Positions 38,534 to 50,829 are shown, counted from the stretch's first letter. The stretch is 64,000 nucleotides of DNA from Arbacia lixula (GCA_963669155.1 OZ022589.1:248001-312000), one strand, 5' to 3'. Numbers and translations are program-made. Notes: generated from the sequence alone by a model not told the origin.

Positions 38534-38693
38534 CCTGAGGAGCAGCTGCATGTTGGAGGTGGTGGTGTTGATGGTGACTCCAAGGGTCTCTACCCTCACG
38601 ATTGCCATGGCGATGGGGCGTGGCAGCAGGAATGCACACAGTACTCCAGCCACTATTGCACAAGCCAGAATAGAACCTATCACATACAGATAT
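38534..38693 (-). CDS. TMEM106: TMEM106-like exon 4: membrane helix
   Basis: Acceptor TTTCTGTAG, donor GTACGT. The exon encodes LYVIGSILACAIVAG and CAFLLPRPIAM, the single membrane helix followed by the family's FLFPR-like motif, then the start of the lumenal domain with an NTT glycosylation sequon. Confidence 0.9.
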
Positions 38694-39165
38694 CTACAGA
38701 AAGACAAAAAAAATGCACATTAGTTCATCATTGCCTTCACTTGTTTGTGTCTAGTTCATATGCATACTAGGATATTCCACTTGTTCTTGAAACTAACTGT
38801 AACCTGTACACCCCATTGCTTTATTTTTCAATATAAATTCCTGGACCCCGTAACATAAAGATTTGCGATCAATCACAAAGTGACAACGGCCAATCAACAT
38901 CATTGTTGCATGCACTTTTTGTTCAAAAGACTGACCAGTAACAAATAAGAATTTGTCTTCTGAATTTGCAATAGTCTCGTTTTTTGTAATGTATGCAGAA
39001 TGACGTCATTCATAGTTACTGTTGCTACCTCGGTCAAGCTTAGCGCTCTCCGCCATCTTGCCTGCATATCATCGCGTTCAAATCCAGCGGGTCTTCAGAG
39101 CTATCCGTTATATTTTCAGTCTTATATTACCTGAAACAGCTTTATTTTTTTAATGAGGGAATTCT

Positions 39166-39354
39166 ATGATGTCGTCGACATCTACAGGAACATTTGACGG
39201 CATGGCTGTCAAGCAGCTCCAGGATTTTTTAAAGGATAAGGGTGTTTCTACCACCGGGTATTTAAAGGGTCAGCTTTTGCAGCTAGCGAAAGCAGAAGCA
39301 GCATTTCACCTCGTGTCAGACCCCCGGACCTCTCTGGTCTGTTCAACAGCGTAG
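39166..39354 (+). CDS. SAP-domain small ORF
   Basis: A 62-residue ORF starting MMSSTSTGTFDG, followed at residues 12-42 by a SAP-like helix-turn-helix pattern (MAVKQLQDFLKDKGV, then TTGYLKGQLLQLAKAEA). SAP domains bind scaffold/matrix DNA. The ORF lies antisense inside a TMEM106-like intron. Upstream are TGACGTCA (39001) and a GC-richer stretch ending CCGCCATCTTG, resembling a promoter. It could be a first exon, a truncated gene or the remnant of a transposon-encoded protein; a second open frame at 39503-39736 has no recognised domain. Confidence 0.4.
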   Translation: MMSSTSTGTFDGMAVKQLQDFLKDKGVSTTGYLKGQLLQLAKAEAAFHLVSDPRTSLVCSTA

Positions 39355-41352
39355 CGTGGAGCTGACGCTATGTGAAGGTGCAAAAATAATCCTCTAAAAA
39401 ATAAGTGCAAACGTATGTGAAGGAGTAATTTTACATACACTGTATACAAAAAACTTACATCGTTCATTCATAATAAGGTATACTGTATGAAGTTGCAGTT
39501 ACATGATATTATCTTGTTATTTAATGAGGGTATGTGTTCAGCAAACTGATAGATGGTTCGGTAACTTTCTGGCCTTTGGGAAGCGGATCGATGGTTATAT
39601 ACTCTTTCTCAGGGAGCTGGCCGCACGGTACGATAGAGCTTTCGCGGAGACTGCAGCAGGTCGGGTTTACCGGAGTGATTGTCGGCCCATTCCCATAAAA
39701 AAGAATACTTGGAGCAGATGTAGTTGTCTTTCGTGATTTTGTATGTTGTCAAGTCTTTTCTTCCACATTCCTTGACACAGAGTTTGCACTTTTCAAGTTT
39801 TTTTTTTTTATTTGTTTCGGGAATCTAAGAAATCTTACACCTTGCATTTTGGGTCGTGCTGCACTGCATACCGAGAGTCCCATGCATGTCCCGTGCCAGC
39901 AACAGTGCTTCACCCCAATTATTGCCGATTATTACCAAACTTTCTTCTAAAAAAATAAACTTTCCTCTAAGAAACTGAACTCCTGATAATCTTATGAACT
40001 GTTATATGCCAGCTGTGTAAATCTGACAGATATATTGTCCACAACGTGGTCTGAATTAGTTCTAAGAGAAAAGTGAATCGAGCGTACTGTATTCGCCACT
40101 CATGCATTGTGTACACGCATGAGTGTCGCTGCAGAAGACAGGCAGCGGTTGTTTGTCCGAGGTTGCGGCAGTGTGCAAAATTGCATACATTACGAAAACG
40201 GTCTATTGATCGCAAACCTTCATGTTACAGGGTCCTGGTCACATTTTATTTCAGTGACTGCATGTATACCAGTTCATCCTTTTAAGATGATTCTCCCATG
40301 TGATCCTGAAACAAATAAGCATGGACCATATGAAAGCAAAACACCTCTGCAATGATTTATTGTTACCAGTACTCTCCCTTTCCTTCCTTGAAAGATTGTA
40401 TTTCCATTGTGCAGACTGCAGACTAGAAATGCAAAGCGCATTGATTTACTACAACACTGCATACAAGGAAATGCCATTCAAGGAGAGGTCCAAGATAGAA
40501 ATTGTAAACTGACATAGAGACTATTCAAGATACATATTATATTGGCAGGTTGTGCTTTACAATCTGCGGGTCCTTGTACTCATAAGCAACAATTTAAAAA
40601 CAGTCTCAAAGCATCATGATCACGTTGGCATGATCATATTTAACCTTACAGGAAAGAAAGGAAACAGAATGTTGTACTATTATAGTTCTTTGAATATTAT
40701 TGCCATTTGCGAAGAGAAATAAGCTTGACAAGCAATAATTGAGAATGCATTGTCACTTCTTGTTAACATTTTACTTCTTGGAAGATGTTTTGTTTGACGG
40801 GCAATGTTTAATTATAATTGGTGATGCCGTGAAAAATGTCACATCCCCTTTATGGCCAACTCTCACTTTTGTCCCAACATTCAAAACAAATCTTGAATTT
40901 AATGATGTTCATTAAGGTCCATAAATTGATGGATACGTCATGTCCAAAGTACTTGTACTTCAGGGTGATACAATTAACCACCCACTTCAACAGTTTCAGA
41001 TTGTATCGGTAAAAAATGAAAAGAAAGAGAAAGCCCTTTTCCCTTTCCAACTCTGTGCACTCCCACAATGTGCATACTATTTTAATATCCTTCATATGCT
41101 GTGAGTAATAGATGAAGATACACAAACTCACTTCATTGAAATGCTAATCACAACAATCATGCCGGTACCTGTAATGGTGGTATACTGTATCTCTCTGTCA
41201 TCAGGAAGATATCTGTTTGGCATTATTTGACATTGATTGCTTAGAACACAAAGTGATTTGCCTAATAAGCATACATTATGTATGATACTCACAGATATAA
41301 CCATAGTCCATAAAAACAGTACAGGTTTGAATAGACCATTAAAATTCTTTAA

Positions 41353-41782
41353 AGACAGGGTGTCCCTTAAGCAATAAAATGGAACATTTTGTACAAAAAA
41401 ACAAAACAAAACAGAAAATGGAAGAAGAAACTGTATCAGAACTTTCCTCCCAATAAGTAGAAACTGACGTTTGGCAAATTTATAGCCAACAGCAGATTGT
41501 GAGGAGGTTTTGGTCGAGTCCTCTAAAATCTATAGCCTAGAGACCGGAGACCGCTTTGCGCTTTGGTCTGCATCTGTCCGCTTCCCAGTTCATGTGTTCA
41601 ATGGGAGAAATGCTCTCATTGTGCACCGAGAGGGACAATGCGATAATGAATGAAGACTATGCTCGCTGCAGCTCAAAGGTAAAGAAGGATACTTTGTCAC
41701 TTTTTCTGAAAATGTTTGTAAAGCTATAGCTGTGAGATTTCATGCCTCGTTTAATAAATTGTTAAAATGGGACACCCTGTCT
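41353..41782. mobile_element. TTAA-flanked TIR element
   Basis: AGACAGGGTGTCCC at the left and GGGACACCCTGTCT at the right are perfect inverted repeats. Both are bordered by TTAA (41349-41352 and 41783-41786), consistent with a TTAA target duplication. No ORF inside. It lies in a TMEM106-like intron close to exon 3. Confidence 0.65.
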
Positions 41783-41902
41783 TTAATAAAGGTCAGAATC
41801 ATCTCTATAATTGGCCTTTGATAATCAACATGCAGCCACATTATGTACTACTTAACAGCACAAAAGAAGTGTTGAATATCACGAAGACGAAGGCATACTA
41901 AC

Positions 41903-41966
41903 GTTCTTCTTGGTTTCAATCTTGCGTCATTGTACGGAATCAGTGCAACAAGATCAGCTTCTTTTC
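41903..41966 (-). CDS. TMEM106: TMEM106-like exon 3: LVALIPY motif
   Basis: A 64-base exon between an AATCCAG acceptor and a GTTAGT donor. It encodes KEADLVALIPYNDARLKPRR, the most diagnostic block of the family, with phases fitting both neighbours exactly. Confidence 0.93.
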
Positions 41967-42645
41967 CTGGATTTGGGGTGAATTCAGATGGATAAATTCA
42001 GAAAATGATTGGGGTGTAAAATTCAGGACTTCGCCTTATATGCATCCAAATACAATTAAAAGGTAATACACATGTATACCGATGTGTAAATACATATTGC
42101 CCTGTAATGCAACAAGTTAAAAGTAGAGCAACCTTCCTTCTATTAGTATTACCAATACTGTTCATTAAAAACATTCTTGACAATATCTATTTATAAAGCA
42201 AAGTTAACAAAAAAACATATCAAAGACTCTAAAAAAACAGACTGATATACATACACAGTATTACAATCAGTCCTGTCGGGTTGTCACTGTCCCCATCTTG
42301 GTCAAATTGGGTCAAATATTTCTTGAGTTATCATAAATACAGTGGAAATTGTGGATTTGACGATGACCTATGACCTTTGAACTTCAACCTATCTAACCCG
42401 AAACCTAAACAATTAATTTTTCTGTCATTTATGATCATTGCACTAAGGTAAGTGCAGTTTATTCAAATATATTTCTCCAGGTAGTGTTGATATCCAGAGG
42501 GATGGACAACCAAAAAAACATAATGCTACCAACTACTTTGTGGCAGATTCATAAAAATCTGTCCATAACATCTGTGTAATGATTTATAGAACATCCTTAT
42601 GTACTAAGGTTTCAAGTCTCAAAGAGTGTAACATCAATGACCTAC

Positions 42646-42964
42646 CCCTGGGGATCTTTCCATGTCCATGGCAGGTTGGGCATGTGAAACCACTAGAGAG
42701 CTCCTCATATGTAAAGATCCCCTGGCCTGAGCCACTGCCCCCACCATTGGCCAAACCATTGGGGGATGATGGCATAAAGGACGACGCCACAGGGGCTGAT
42801 GGGTCGGACATGACCGCATCATTGGCGGAGAATTCACCGGAGCTGGTACGCATGTTTTTTTCTGCTATGCAAGAATGGACGTCGTTGTGAGCATTATCAA
42901 GGAGAGGCTGCTTCTCTGACTGACAGTCAGGATCATCCATGTTCAGCGGCATGTCACCATTGTC
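42646..42964 (-). CDS. TMEM106: TMEM106-like exon 2: CPTC motif
   Basis: The acceptor is ATTTCAG and the donor GTAGGT. The exon encodes a Ser/Asp-rich cytosolic region with an EKQPLLDNAH dileucine-like sequence and then FTCPTCHGHGKIPRG. In the family this Cys-x2-Cys motif precedes the membrane helix. The N-terminal part is about 50 residues longer than in human TMEM106B. Confidence 0.85.
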
Positions 42965-43166
42965 CTGAAATATTATCAGAGAAAATCATGTTAGCACATT
43001 TTATCAAAGCATAAGGAAGGATAAATATGATAGCAGGGCTGGACACTAGAAGACGCCCAAACCCCTAAAACTTAGAAAAATTAAACAGGGCCAGGTGCTA
43101 TACACTAAACCCTTTAAAAGGACATCCGGACACCTGAAAAAAAACATGTACATGTAGCCCCGAAAT

Positions 43167-43357
43167 ACTGTATACGCCATATTTCATGAATCTTGACTAT
43201 TCGCAAATTTAACAACACGCAAAATTATAAATACGATATGCTCAAGCACATGTACTACTAGGACTAATACTCCACGATCGCGAATTTAACCACAAGTGAA
43301 ATTGAGAAATCTTGATTCGCGAAAAATTAGACTCGCGAAATATATGGCGTATACAGT
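43167..43357. mobile_element. MITE, ACTGTATACGCCATAT family, copy 1
   Basis: Ends ACTGTATACGCCATATTTC and GAAATATATGGCGTATACAGT form an inverted repeat. The inside has CGCGAATTTAAC and TAGACTCGCGAAA words. A second copy is at 55982-56210. Confidence 0.75.
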
Positions 43358-44268
43358 CGTCTGCCGTAGCAATGGAGCAGCCTATATGAGTACTACCAGG
43401 TATATAAAAACTTTTCTCAGCCTTTTGTGAAGGCCCGACTTTGAGAAGTCACTGGGTTGTTTTTTTAGAGCAAGAAAATCTGACCAATTAGAGCAACAAA
43501 ATGGACAAATCCTACACAATGAGCAAGCACTGCGCATAAAGAGCTTTAAAACTTCACATGTGATCATAAAGTCATTTATTGTTTCCTGACCTTGTGCCTG
43601 AAATGGGCTCCATTAACATTGCATAACCATTGTATTAAAGCACACAACAAAACATCATTTAAGGATTTACTTGTTTGTTTGTTTTAATAACCAGTTGGTG
43701 AAAGCTTCAGCAATGCCTATAAGTTTGAAATGAAATATCAAAACAAAATTTTGGGTAGGCAGGAAGGAAATATTGTAACACAATACAGATCCTGCAACTG
43801 TCTCGGTCTCTGTGAGCAATAAAGTCACATGTATTCTCAGTTTCCGTCTCTGAGATAGAGTTACAGGAACCAGATATCATGTACATACATGTACCAGCAC
43901 CCACTTCCTACAGAAAACACTTCTTCGTCACCCAGTGGTCATCTGACCAAGAACTGGAAAAGAAGGTGGAGGTGCACACTGCATAGCCTCCTACCCCAGG
44001 CTCCGGGATGTTACCCAATGATTGACTGATGACACCGTGTGTGCAAATCAGTCTTTCTGTGACGATGAGTCCGTTTATCGGAAGATGTAAATTCCATTTG
44101 CAGGAAAGCATCTCAAAATGACAAAAACTGTTGATATCAAACAACATCTAGACCTGTGATGATCTCAGACGTCAAAACGGTTCTACCATACGATCGATCA
44201 CAGATCCCATAATCTCTACCACTGATATCCCTGACCCTTATAATAAATACAATCTACATTACCGGTAC

Positions 44269-44322
44269 CTCTGTAAAATGTAGAAATTTGGTGAATGGAT
44301 TAGGTCCTTTATCTTCCGCCAT
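44269..44322 (-). CDS. TMEM106: TMEM106-like exon 1 (putative)
   Basis: ATG at 44322 starts MAEDKGPNPFTKFLHFTE, ending in phase 0 before a GTACCG donor. The next exon has an acceptor in phase 0 whose frame is open, so the join is clean. The methionine at 42952 in exon 2 is an alternative start. Confidence 0.5.
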
Positions 44323-46450
44323 TGTGTCCTGTTCTACTCCCAGCAGGTCCATGTGGTAAAATGATGCATGTCCTTAGAGCTTCTATTATAAAGCACATAA
44401 ACCACTGATTCCCACATACTATGTTCCCCACTGTGGGACATCATCATCTGCCACACATCCTGACTAAACTTTGCCCCTGGTGCCATACACCGAGTCCACA
44501 TCACCAATGTGTACTTTGGGTTGGGAATCAGTCTAAGCGCCTGTGGTCAGGAACTAGTATAAGTGCCCTAAACATCATGAATTACGTAATCAGAGTACCG
44601 TAGATCCAGAGCTGTACAAACACAGACTCTCCTAGAAATCAGTTCAACAAAGAAACCTATGTCTGTAATCTGGTAAAGATCAGAAGACACCTACATGTAG
44701 ATGTGTCCTTCATGCAGTGTCTCTGCAGTAGACTGAAGCAGACAAAAGGCAACTAATGTGCTCTACACTGTTTTTCCTATCCATTTCACCCCTGAAAACA
44801 TACAATAAGCAATACAATAAGCTACAGGGGGGGGGGGGGGGGGGGGGGGAGGCCTTAAATGGGGATATGGCCCCCGCAATGCAAAAAGGGGCACCTATGA
44901 AAATTATTACCCTTCTCAGACTGGGTACAATGAACAGGGAGTTAATTTCAAGACATCATCAGGCTTAAAAAGTAGCCCCCACAAAATAATTAATAATTTT
45001 TCCCCTGATGTGCACATGAAGTACGGGTTAAAATGCACAGGCTTCCCCCACCCAAAAACATTACTAGCAAATCAGGCTCCAAGCTTGTATGAGACAACTA
45101 TTTCGAGACAGTGTCATATTTTGGGAAGCACTCGTTATTCTGAACGTTCATTATTCTGAACGTTTCCGACAAATGCTCGGATTAACGAGCCCTTTTTCAT
45201 TTTTGGACTTACGAACCTTCGGAACAACGAACTGTAACCCATATTTCTATAGACTAGTTATAGTACCAATGTCTACATGTAGGTTATGCTATGGGGAATG
45301 GCTTTGGGCTTTTTGCCCATAAATGGATGCACTTCAGTATGTAGGCTAAGCATCTTCCCTCTTCCCCTCTTTTAGCAGTGCATGAAGGCTTGCCTTTCGG
45401 TCCCGATTACGTTGTTACAAACTCTGTGTCAGACAGTCGATCTGTCAGTAAGTCAGTAAGTCTGAATCACAATGTCTGAAATGCATATGCTGTGTACATT
45501 GTACATGCCTAGGGTGCACATGTGTACACCAAACCCTGGCATACATATTCCTTAGATTGTACACTGCATAGTTTGCTGTGTGGGATCTACATGGTACCTA
45601 CAGTGTACTAATTTATTGTTATCGAAATTTCAACATTTTGTAAATCTTTGTACAACAGATAATTAGCTTCCAATTACAAACCTCTATCCAAACAGCATAG
45701 TAAGTACTTTTGAATAGAGATCTCCCATGATTGCCAGCCCAAGCTTGTCAAGAATGGCCTTCACTCAATAGTACAGTATTTATTTTTATGGAGTAGGGTA
45801 TGTTCCATTGCACAGTGCAAGGACTAAAGTGTTAGATTATTATGCCCCAGTTGCTGAATAATATACGGTATGAATACAAGAATGTATTGTGCATCATCTC
45901 CATTCCCTGGAAAGTAAGCCTTGCCTGCTGTACAATTTCTGCACTGAGCCAAGATCTTTCGTAAAATCATCTATCTCCTCAGACCAGATACTCATTTGTA
46001 TTCCTGGGTGTAGAGCAGCAATGTGTATGACGTGCACCTGTATCACGCTGAAGGACACAAGTGCTACACTGTAGTAACTGTACATGCACATGGTGAAGTT
46101 GAACCTTCAGTGACAATTCACAAACAGTACAGCACAACACCTCCACTATGAACTAAGCTTCAGGTCTTTTTGTAATAAGCCTATGAATTTCTGCATTGAA
46201 CTCTTCGGAATAGAAGGGAAAGAATTGGACCCATAATCATGGAGGGTCATTTCCCTTTGACCACAGGTCCTATTCTTGGTTGATTCAAGTTGACCGAATG
46301 GGATCATCTCATATATGATGAAGTTCATGAAGTCACAGGAAACCATGACCAGTGATGCAGCAGAATGGTTGTGCCATAATTACAGGTCTTATTATCCTCG
46401 CCAAGTATCCCTAAAAGTGTAAGGTCATTTTAAAATGAAGCATTTGTACA
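44323..46450. other. No gene recognised
   Basis: Upstream of the TMEM106-like gene. Apart from the poly-G tract and a small internal repeat of TTATTCTGAACGTTC near 45136-45165, nothing is supported. An untranslated first exon of the TMEM106-like gene could lie here. Confidence 0.5.
44827..44849. repeat. Poly-G tract
   Basis: An uninterrupted run of about 23 G. Confidence 0.9.
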
Positions 46451-46920
46451 GTAATGTTTGATATTAAGTTTAAGTCAAGGAGACTACATGTAGCTTTCCT
46501 TCTTGATGCTTGGCTCAGCATTGCAGTCAGATCACTTTGTAATTACTATACATAGTGCATATAGTACACTACAGCTCAAAGGAATTGACATGGGGAAAGG
46601 GAAAGGGAAGAAAGGGAAGGACCCGCAGTTTTAAACCTCTAGAGGTATATTTTGTCCAGCTCAGCATGAAACATGATGCCTTTTAGGCTACAGCATTGTG
46701 TTTCATGCTGAACTGGACAAAATACATGTATATGGCGGTTTAAAACTGCTGCTCCTTCCCTTTCTTCCCTTTCACTTTCCCTATGCCAATTCTTTTGAGC
46801 TGTTGTGTAATGTTTGATACGAAGTTTAGGTCAAGGAGACTTGTACATGTAGCTTTCCTTCCTGATGCTTGGCTCAGTATTGCACTCAGATCATTTTGTA
46901 TTACTATACACAGAGTATGT
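46451..46920. repeat. Direct duplication flanking a hairpin MITE
   Basis: About 112 bases starting GTAATGTTTGAT (46451-46564) recur right after the hairpin element (46807-46920) at high identity, sharing GTCAAGGAGACT and GATGCTTGGCTCAG. The hairpin element at 46565-46809 sits exactly between the two copies. Confidence 0.75.
46565..46809. mobile_element. Hairpin MITE, copy B
   Basis: Same family as 13874-14110: TACACTACAGCTCAAAGG and TTTGAGCTGTTGTGTA ends, GGGAAAGGGAAG stretches and GTCCAGCTCAGCATGAAACA near the centre. The ends border TA dinucleotides. Confidence 0.85.
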
Positions 46921-47380
46921 ACATGTATGCACATGTACGTCATAAGTGCAGAGGTCTGCAAATTGAATTTTGGAAAGAAATACCTTCAATGCAAAAAAGA
47001 AAGCCTGCATAGTGTATGGTATATAGTAGACCCTATCTGTGATGGATGAGTCAATCTATTTTTAATGGACCTACATGTATGTATTTGAATTACTAAAGCA
47101 ATCAAACGTCTTGCATGTATTTAATAATCAAAGATTTCTTGGGAAAATCCCAAATAAATTCAATCTACAGCATAACAGATCAAGAAATATTCAAGCCATA
47201 AACAAGCATATCAAAATTCTACATTCTGGAGCCGTACAGATACCACATCTTGAAAAAAACATTGGACACATTTGACAAATAAGAAAAAAAGTAAGTACAA
47301 CTGAAATCAAGCAGTTTGATACTTGGGGGGAATGGATGTAGGTTTGGGACAATTTCATGATCAATATTCTTTGTACTTGT

Positions 47381-48026
47381 ATAATGTACACTTACACTGT
47401 CCATGTACGTATAATTAGATCTTGACTTTATGACAAATAACTCTGCTACTGTATATCGCTGATAGTATTTAAGCAAGTATTGAGAGCATATAAAAGTGTC
47501 TTACATGCAACTTCTACATGTAAGACACATTTCAGACATGTGGAGAATAGGTGGGCACTCTTACAATACATGTGAATCTTGCAACAAATCCATAAAGCTG
47601 TACACTTGGAGCTGAACACTGTTCCTGGACAGCACACTATCAGGATCCGCTTTCTCTTCCTACATGTACGTCATCATATTGGCAATATTTACCAACATTA
47701 ACATCAACATCATAATATTGCCCCAAATTCTTCAGTCTCAAAGTTTGTTTACTCAGCCCTTAACACAAATATGGCATTTAGTTTACAGTTCAGCCTTATC
47801 TTTTCAATGTACACATGCTCAGAGTCATTGCCAACTTCTAATGGTCCTGCCCTGTGCCAACCCGGAATATAGATTCAGGTACATTGTACCTGTTCTAACA
47901 AATCATTGGCAAATGATTACGCAGATTCTAAGTCTGCATGAGCAAAGAAATGTTGGTTTTAATGTCAAGTCCTTTGAAACCAGGAGAAATTATTTAGAAA
48001 CAAATATTTTGTGAGCTGTTTTCTAA
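47381..48026. repeat. Segmental duplication, copy A (full)
   Basis: Contains TATAATGTACACTTACACTG, TCTTGACTTTATGACAAAT, AATCTTGCAACAAATC and, after about 190 unshared bases, CAGAGTCATTGCCAA through GTGAGCTGTTTTC. All of these except the 190-base middle recur at 49740-50171. Confidence 0.8.
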
Positions 48027-48084
48027 GCCTGGTATCATGTATGGCACGCCACAAGGGAATCAATTCAAAATATATTTCACTTGA

Positions 48085-48690
48085 ACAAATATATGTTCTC
48101 TTTCACTAAACCATTTCACTCCAGCAAATTTATATTTCACTTTCCAAAAATATATTCTACTTTTCAAAAAAATTCATTCCACTTTATCACAAAGATATGT
48201 TTCACTTTTTTCCAAAATGCATTTCACTTTTTCACAAAATTGTATTTCACTTCTCACAAAATATCATTTCACTCAATGTCAAAATACTTTTCACTTTCTA
48301 AAAAAAAAAAATCATTTCACTCTTCACAAAACTTCTTTTCACTCTTCACCGAAATTCATTTCACTTTTTCACAGAAATACATTTTAGGCCTACTTTTCAT
48401 AAAAATAAATTTCACTTTATCACAATAAATCGTTTCACTTTCCACGAAAATATATTTCACTTTTCACAAAAATATATTTCACTTTTGAGCAAAAAAAGAA
48501 TGATTTTACTTTCAGCAAAAAAAATCATTTTACTTTTGTTGGATAATACAATCCAATGAATTGATCTTGAGCCTCTACCTAAGGCCATAACAGTACGTTG
48601 ATAAAATTCATTCCTCTTTGTTGTCACGTAAAAATCCATTCCTCTCTTTCGCAAGAAATCATTTCACTCTTTCCAAAAATACATTCCTCT
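48085..48690. repeat. ATTTCACTTTT minisatellite
   Basis: Some 20 degenerate units of about 25-32 bases, each with (A)n-TATATTTCACTTTTC-type sequence. The 115-residue plus-strand open frame over it is a by-product of the repeat (FHF and FTF words), so I do not call it a gene. Confidence 0.75.
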
Positions 48691-48965
48691 TTTTTCTCGG
48701 CCAAAAGGGGGCGCTGTATTTTGAGCAAGCGCAAGCTAGATCATCAGCTCGGACGGCAGTAGAGTACAGACAGCGCGGGACAACCAGTCTCGCCTGTCGG
48801 TACTGCGGTGAAGGTGCCTAGGCCTCCGATCATCCAGCCGCACCCGCCCGCCTAACAGTTACACATACGCGTACCAACCGAGCCACACTAGTGTAGACAC
48901 CGTGAAGATCTACTATATAGACACGGATGTCTAACGTTATTATATTGCTGGAATCAAAATCAAAG
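48690..48965 (+). promoter_or_regulatory. Candidate promoter and first exon
   Basis: A CpG-rich island in otherwise AT-rich DNA, with a CTCF-like CCAAAAGGGGGCGCTG (48701-48716), GCAAGCGCAAGC and TATATAG. An ATG at 48927 (MSNVIILLESKSK) reaches a GTATGT donor at 48966. No downstream exon was identified. It could instead be the start of a non-coding transcript, or belong to the minus strand. Confidence 0.3.
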
Positions 48966-49739
48966 GTATGTCACTGTAGTTTGTACGTTTGTGGTTATCC
49001 TAGAGGCAAGACCAAAAGGTCTAAATTATTTTGTTAACTAACAGTTACAACGTTAACGTTAGTACGTGTTAGATCTAGATTCTAACGCCGGTTATGTAGT
49101 GTGGTAGCTCTAATGCCATGAATGTTAGATCATGTACTACTGGAGATCTAGATCTATTTAGTATGTAACTGTTAATCATTGACATTTAAGCTATTGACTC
49201 GGGCTTTTCTACCGCGATGACGAACGTGGACATGATGGAGTGGAATCTTGTATTTTAATATAGAATCTCACATAAGCTTGTATGATGGGGGGACCCTAGG
49301 GCGGCTAGGCTTGTCTGCGCACCTAGTGATATTTCACTGAAAATTGACAAACTTTCATTTTTGTATTCCTCTAATGGCTGACCTCATTTTAATCCTCATA
49401 CCCTAACTTAGGGAGTAACTGTGCCGAAATTCCCATCGAAATCCTAACAAGAACAATGTGATTTTTACAAGAAAAGGCGATGGTGTAAATTTGATGCTAA
49501 ATAAAAAGTAAAAAGAGGAAGGTGCCCTTGTCTGCGCACTCACTCACTTCACACACAGTTTGGGATTTTTTGCATGAAAGTGGCATTTTCAAGGCATGTG
49601 AGTAAAAATACATAAAATAGATGCCTTTCGCCCGTTTGTCATCATGTTTTCAGTGATACATATTGCTAGAATTGATTTAAAGATGATTGTGTTCGTTGCG
49701 TCTTTTGTGATGTTAGAATCGCGCAGTTATGTGTCTATG

Positions 49740-50171
49740 TGTATAATGTACACTTACACTGTCCATGTACGTATATAATTAGATCTTGACTTTATGACAA
49801 ATGACTCTGCTACTGTATAACGCTGATAGTATTTAAGGAAGTATTGAAGTGTCTTACATGCAACTTCTAAGACACATTTCAGACATGTGGAGAATAGGTG
49901 AGCACTCTTACAATACATGTGAATCTTGCAACAAATCAATAAAGCTGTACACTTGGAGCTCAGAGTCATTGCCAATTTCTCATGGTCCTGCCATGTGCCA
50001 GCCCGGAAGATTCAGGTACATTGTACAGTGTACCTGTTCTAACAAATCATTGGCAAATGATTACACAGATTCTTAGTCTGCATGAGCAAAGAAATGTTGG
50101 TTTTAATGTCAAGTCCTTTGAAACCAGGAGAAAATAGTTATAAACAAATATTTTTGTGAGCTGTTTTCCAA
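49740..50171. repeat. Segmental duplication, copy B (deleted)
   Basis: The same order of words as copy A, with the middle ~190 bases absent. The join GGAGCTCAGAGTC has the 3-base microhomology GCT shared by the two breakpoints in copy A. Confidence 0.8.
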
Positions 50172-50829
50172 ACACAAACACGTTGAACCATGTACGGCAT
50201 TACACTAAAACAAATACTCTATACAAAGCTGGATGGAGCCATGCATAATGAAAGGCCCTAATACAGTGTACATGTACCCACCAGCTTCAAACTCCATAGG
50301 CCGTGTGTACGGAGTAAGGCAGAACGGCCTATAATTTCAAATACGCATAACTATTTAATTTGCGTAAATTAATTGAAATCACTTGCAGGCCGTCTTTCTT
50401 GCACTAATTGGAATATGATTCGCAAATTAAAATGAAAGACATAATCTTTTACTCACAATTCTAAGTAGTTTTGCTAATCAGGTTTCACCGCTCGTCAGAT
50501 TTCTAACCTCAGGAAATTTTCGTGTAAAAGTTCGTAGCTCCCCCTAGCCCTTATTTGACACGTAACGGGGAGGACGATAGTTGGCTCAGCGAAAGAAGTG
50601 CCGATAGCATGTTTGTAAACATCCAGGCTGTGCACACAATAGCCCTCGCGATATTATTTGTGCTTAAATGTTGTTATGATTTATAATTTAGAAATAAATG
50701 ACAAAATCTCATTGAGTTGGCAGTTTTATTTATTTATATTCAATGACATACGTAAATGTTCATTATAACCTGGGTACAATGTTTTTATTTTTTGTCTGCT
50801 ACAAAACTTGACATATGAGCTTCTACAAA

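Larger units (their letters stand above)
34271..44322 (-). other. TMEM106: TMEM106-family gene span
   Basis: Minus-strand gene with seven exons found, in compatible phases. It encodes an acidic N-terminal cytosolic region, a CPTCHGHGKIPRG zinc-ribbon-like motif, the LVALIPYNDARLKPRRT signature, one membrane helix and a glycosylated lumenal domain ending in a VDYC motif. The family (TMEM106A/B/C) are type II membrane proteins; TMEM106B acts in lysosome size, acidification and transport. The located exons code for 279 residues, but alignment to the family leaves a gap of about 45 residues between the exons at 36962-37105 and 34822-34865, so one exon is probably missing from my model. Introns hold a hAT MITE, other TIR elements and an antisense SAP-domain ORF. 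Confidence 0.88.

Noticed and set aside
47664..48014. 116-residue plus-strand ORF
   Set aside because: Lies across the segmental duplication; the corresponding frame in copy B is broken and no domain is seen.
48081..48428. 115-residue plus-strand ORF with FHF/FTF repeats
   Set aside because: Translation of the ATTTCACTTTT minisatellite.
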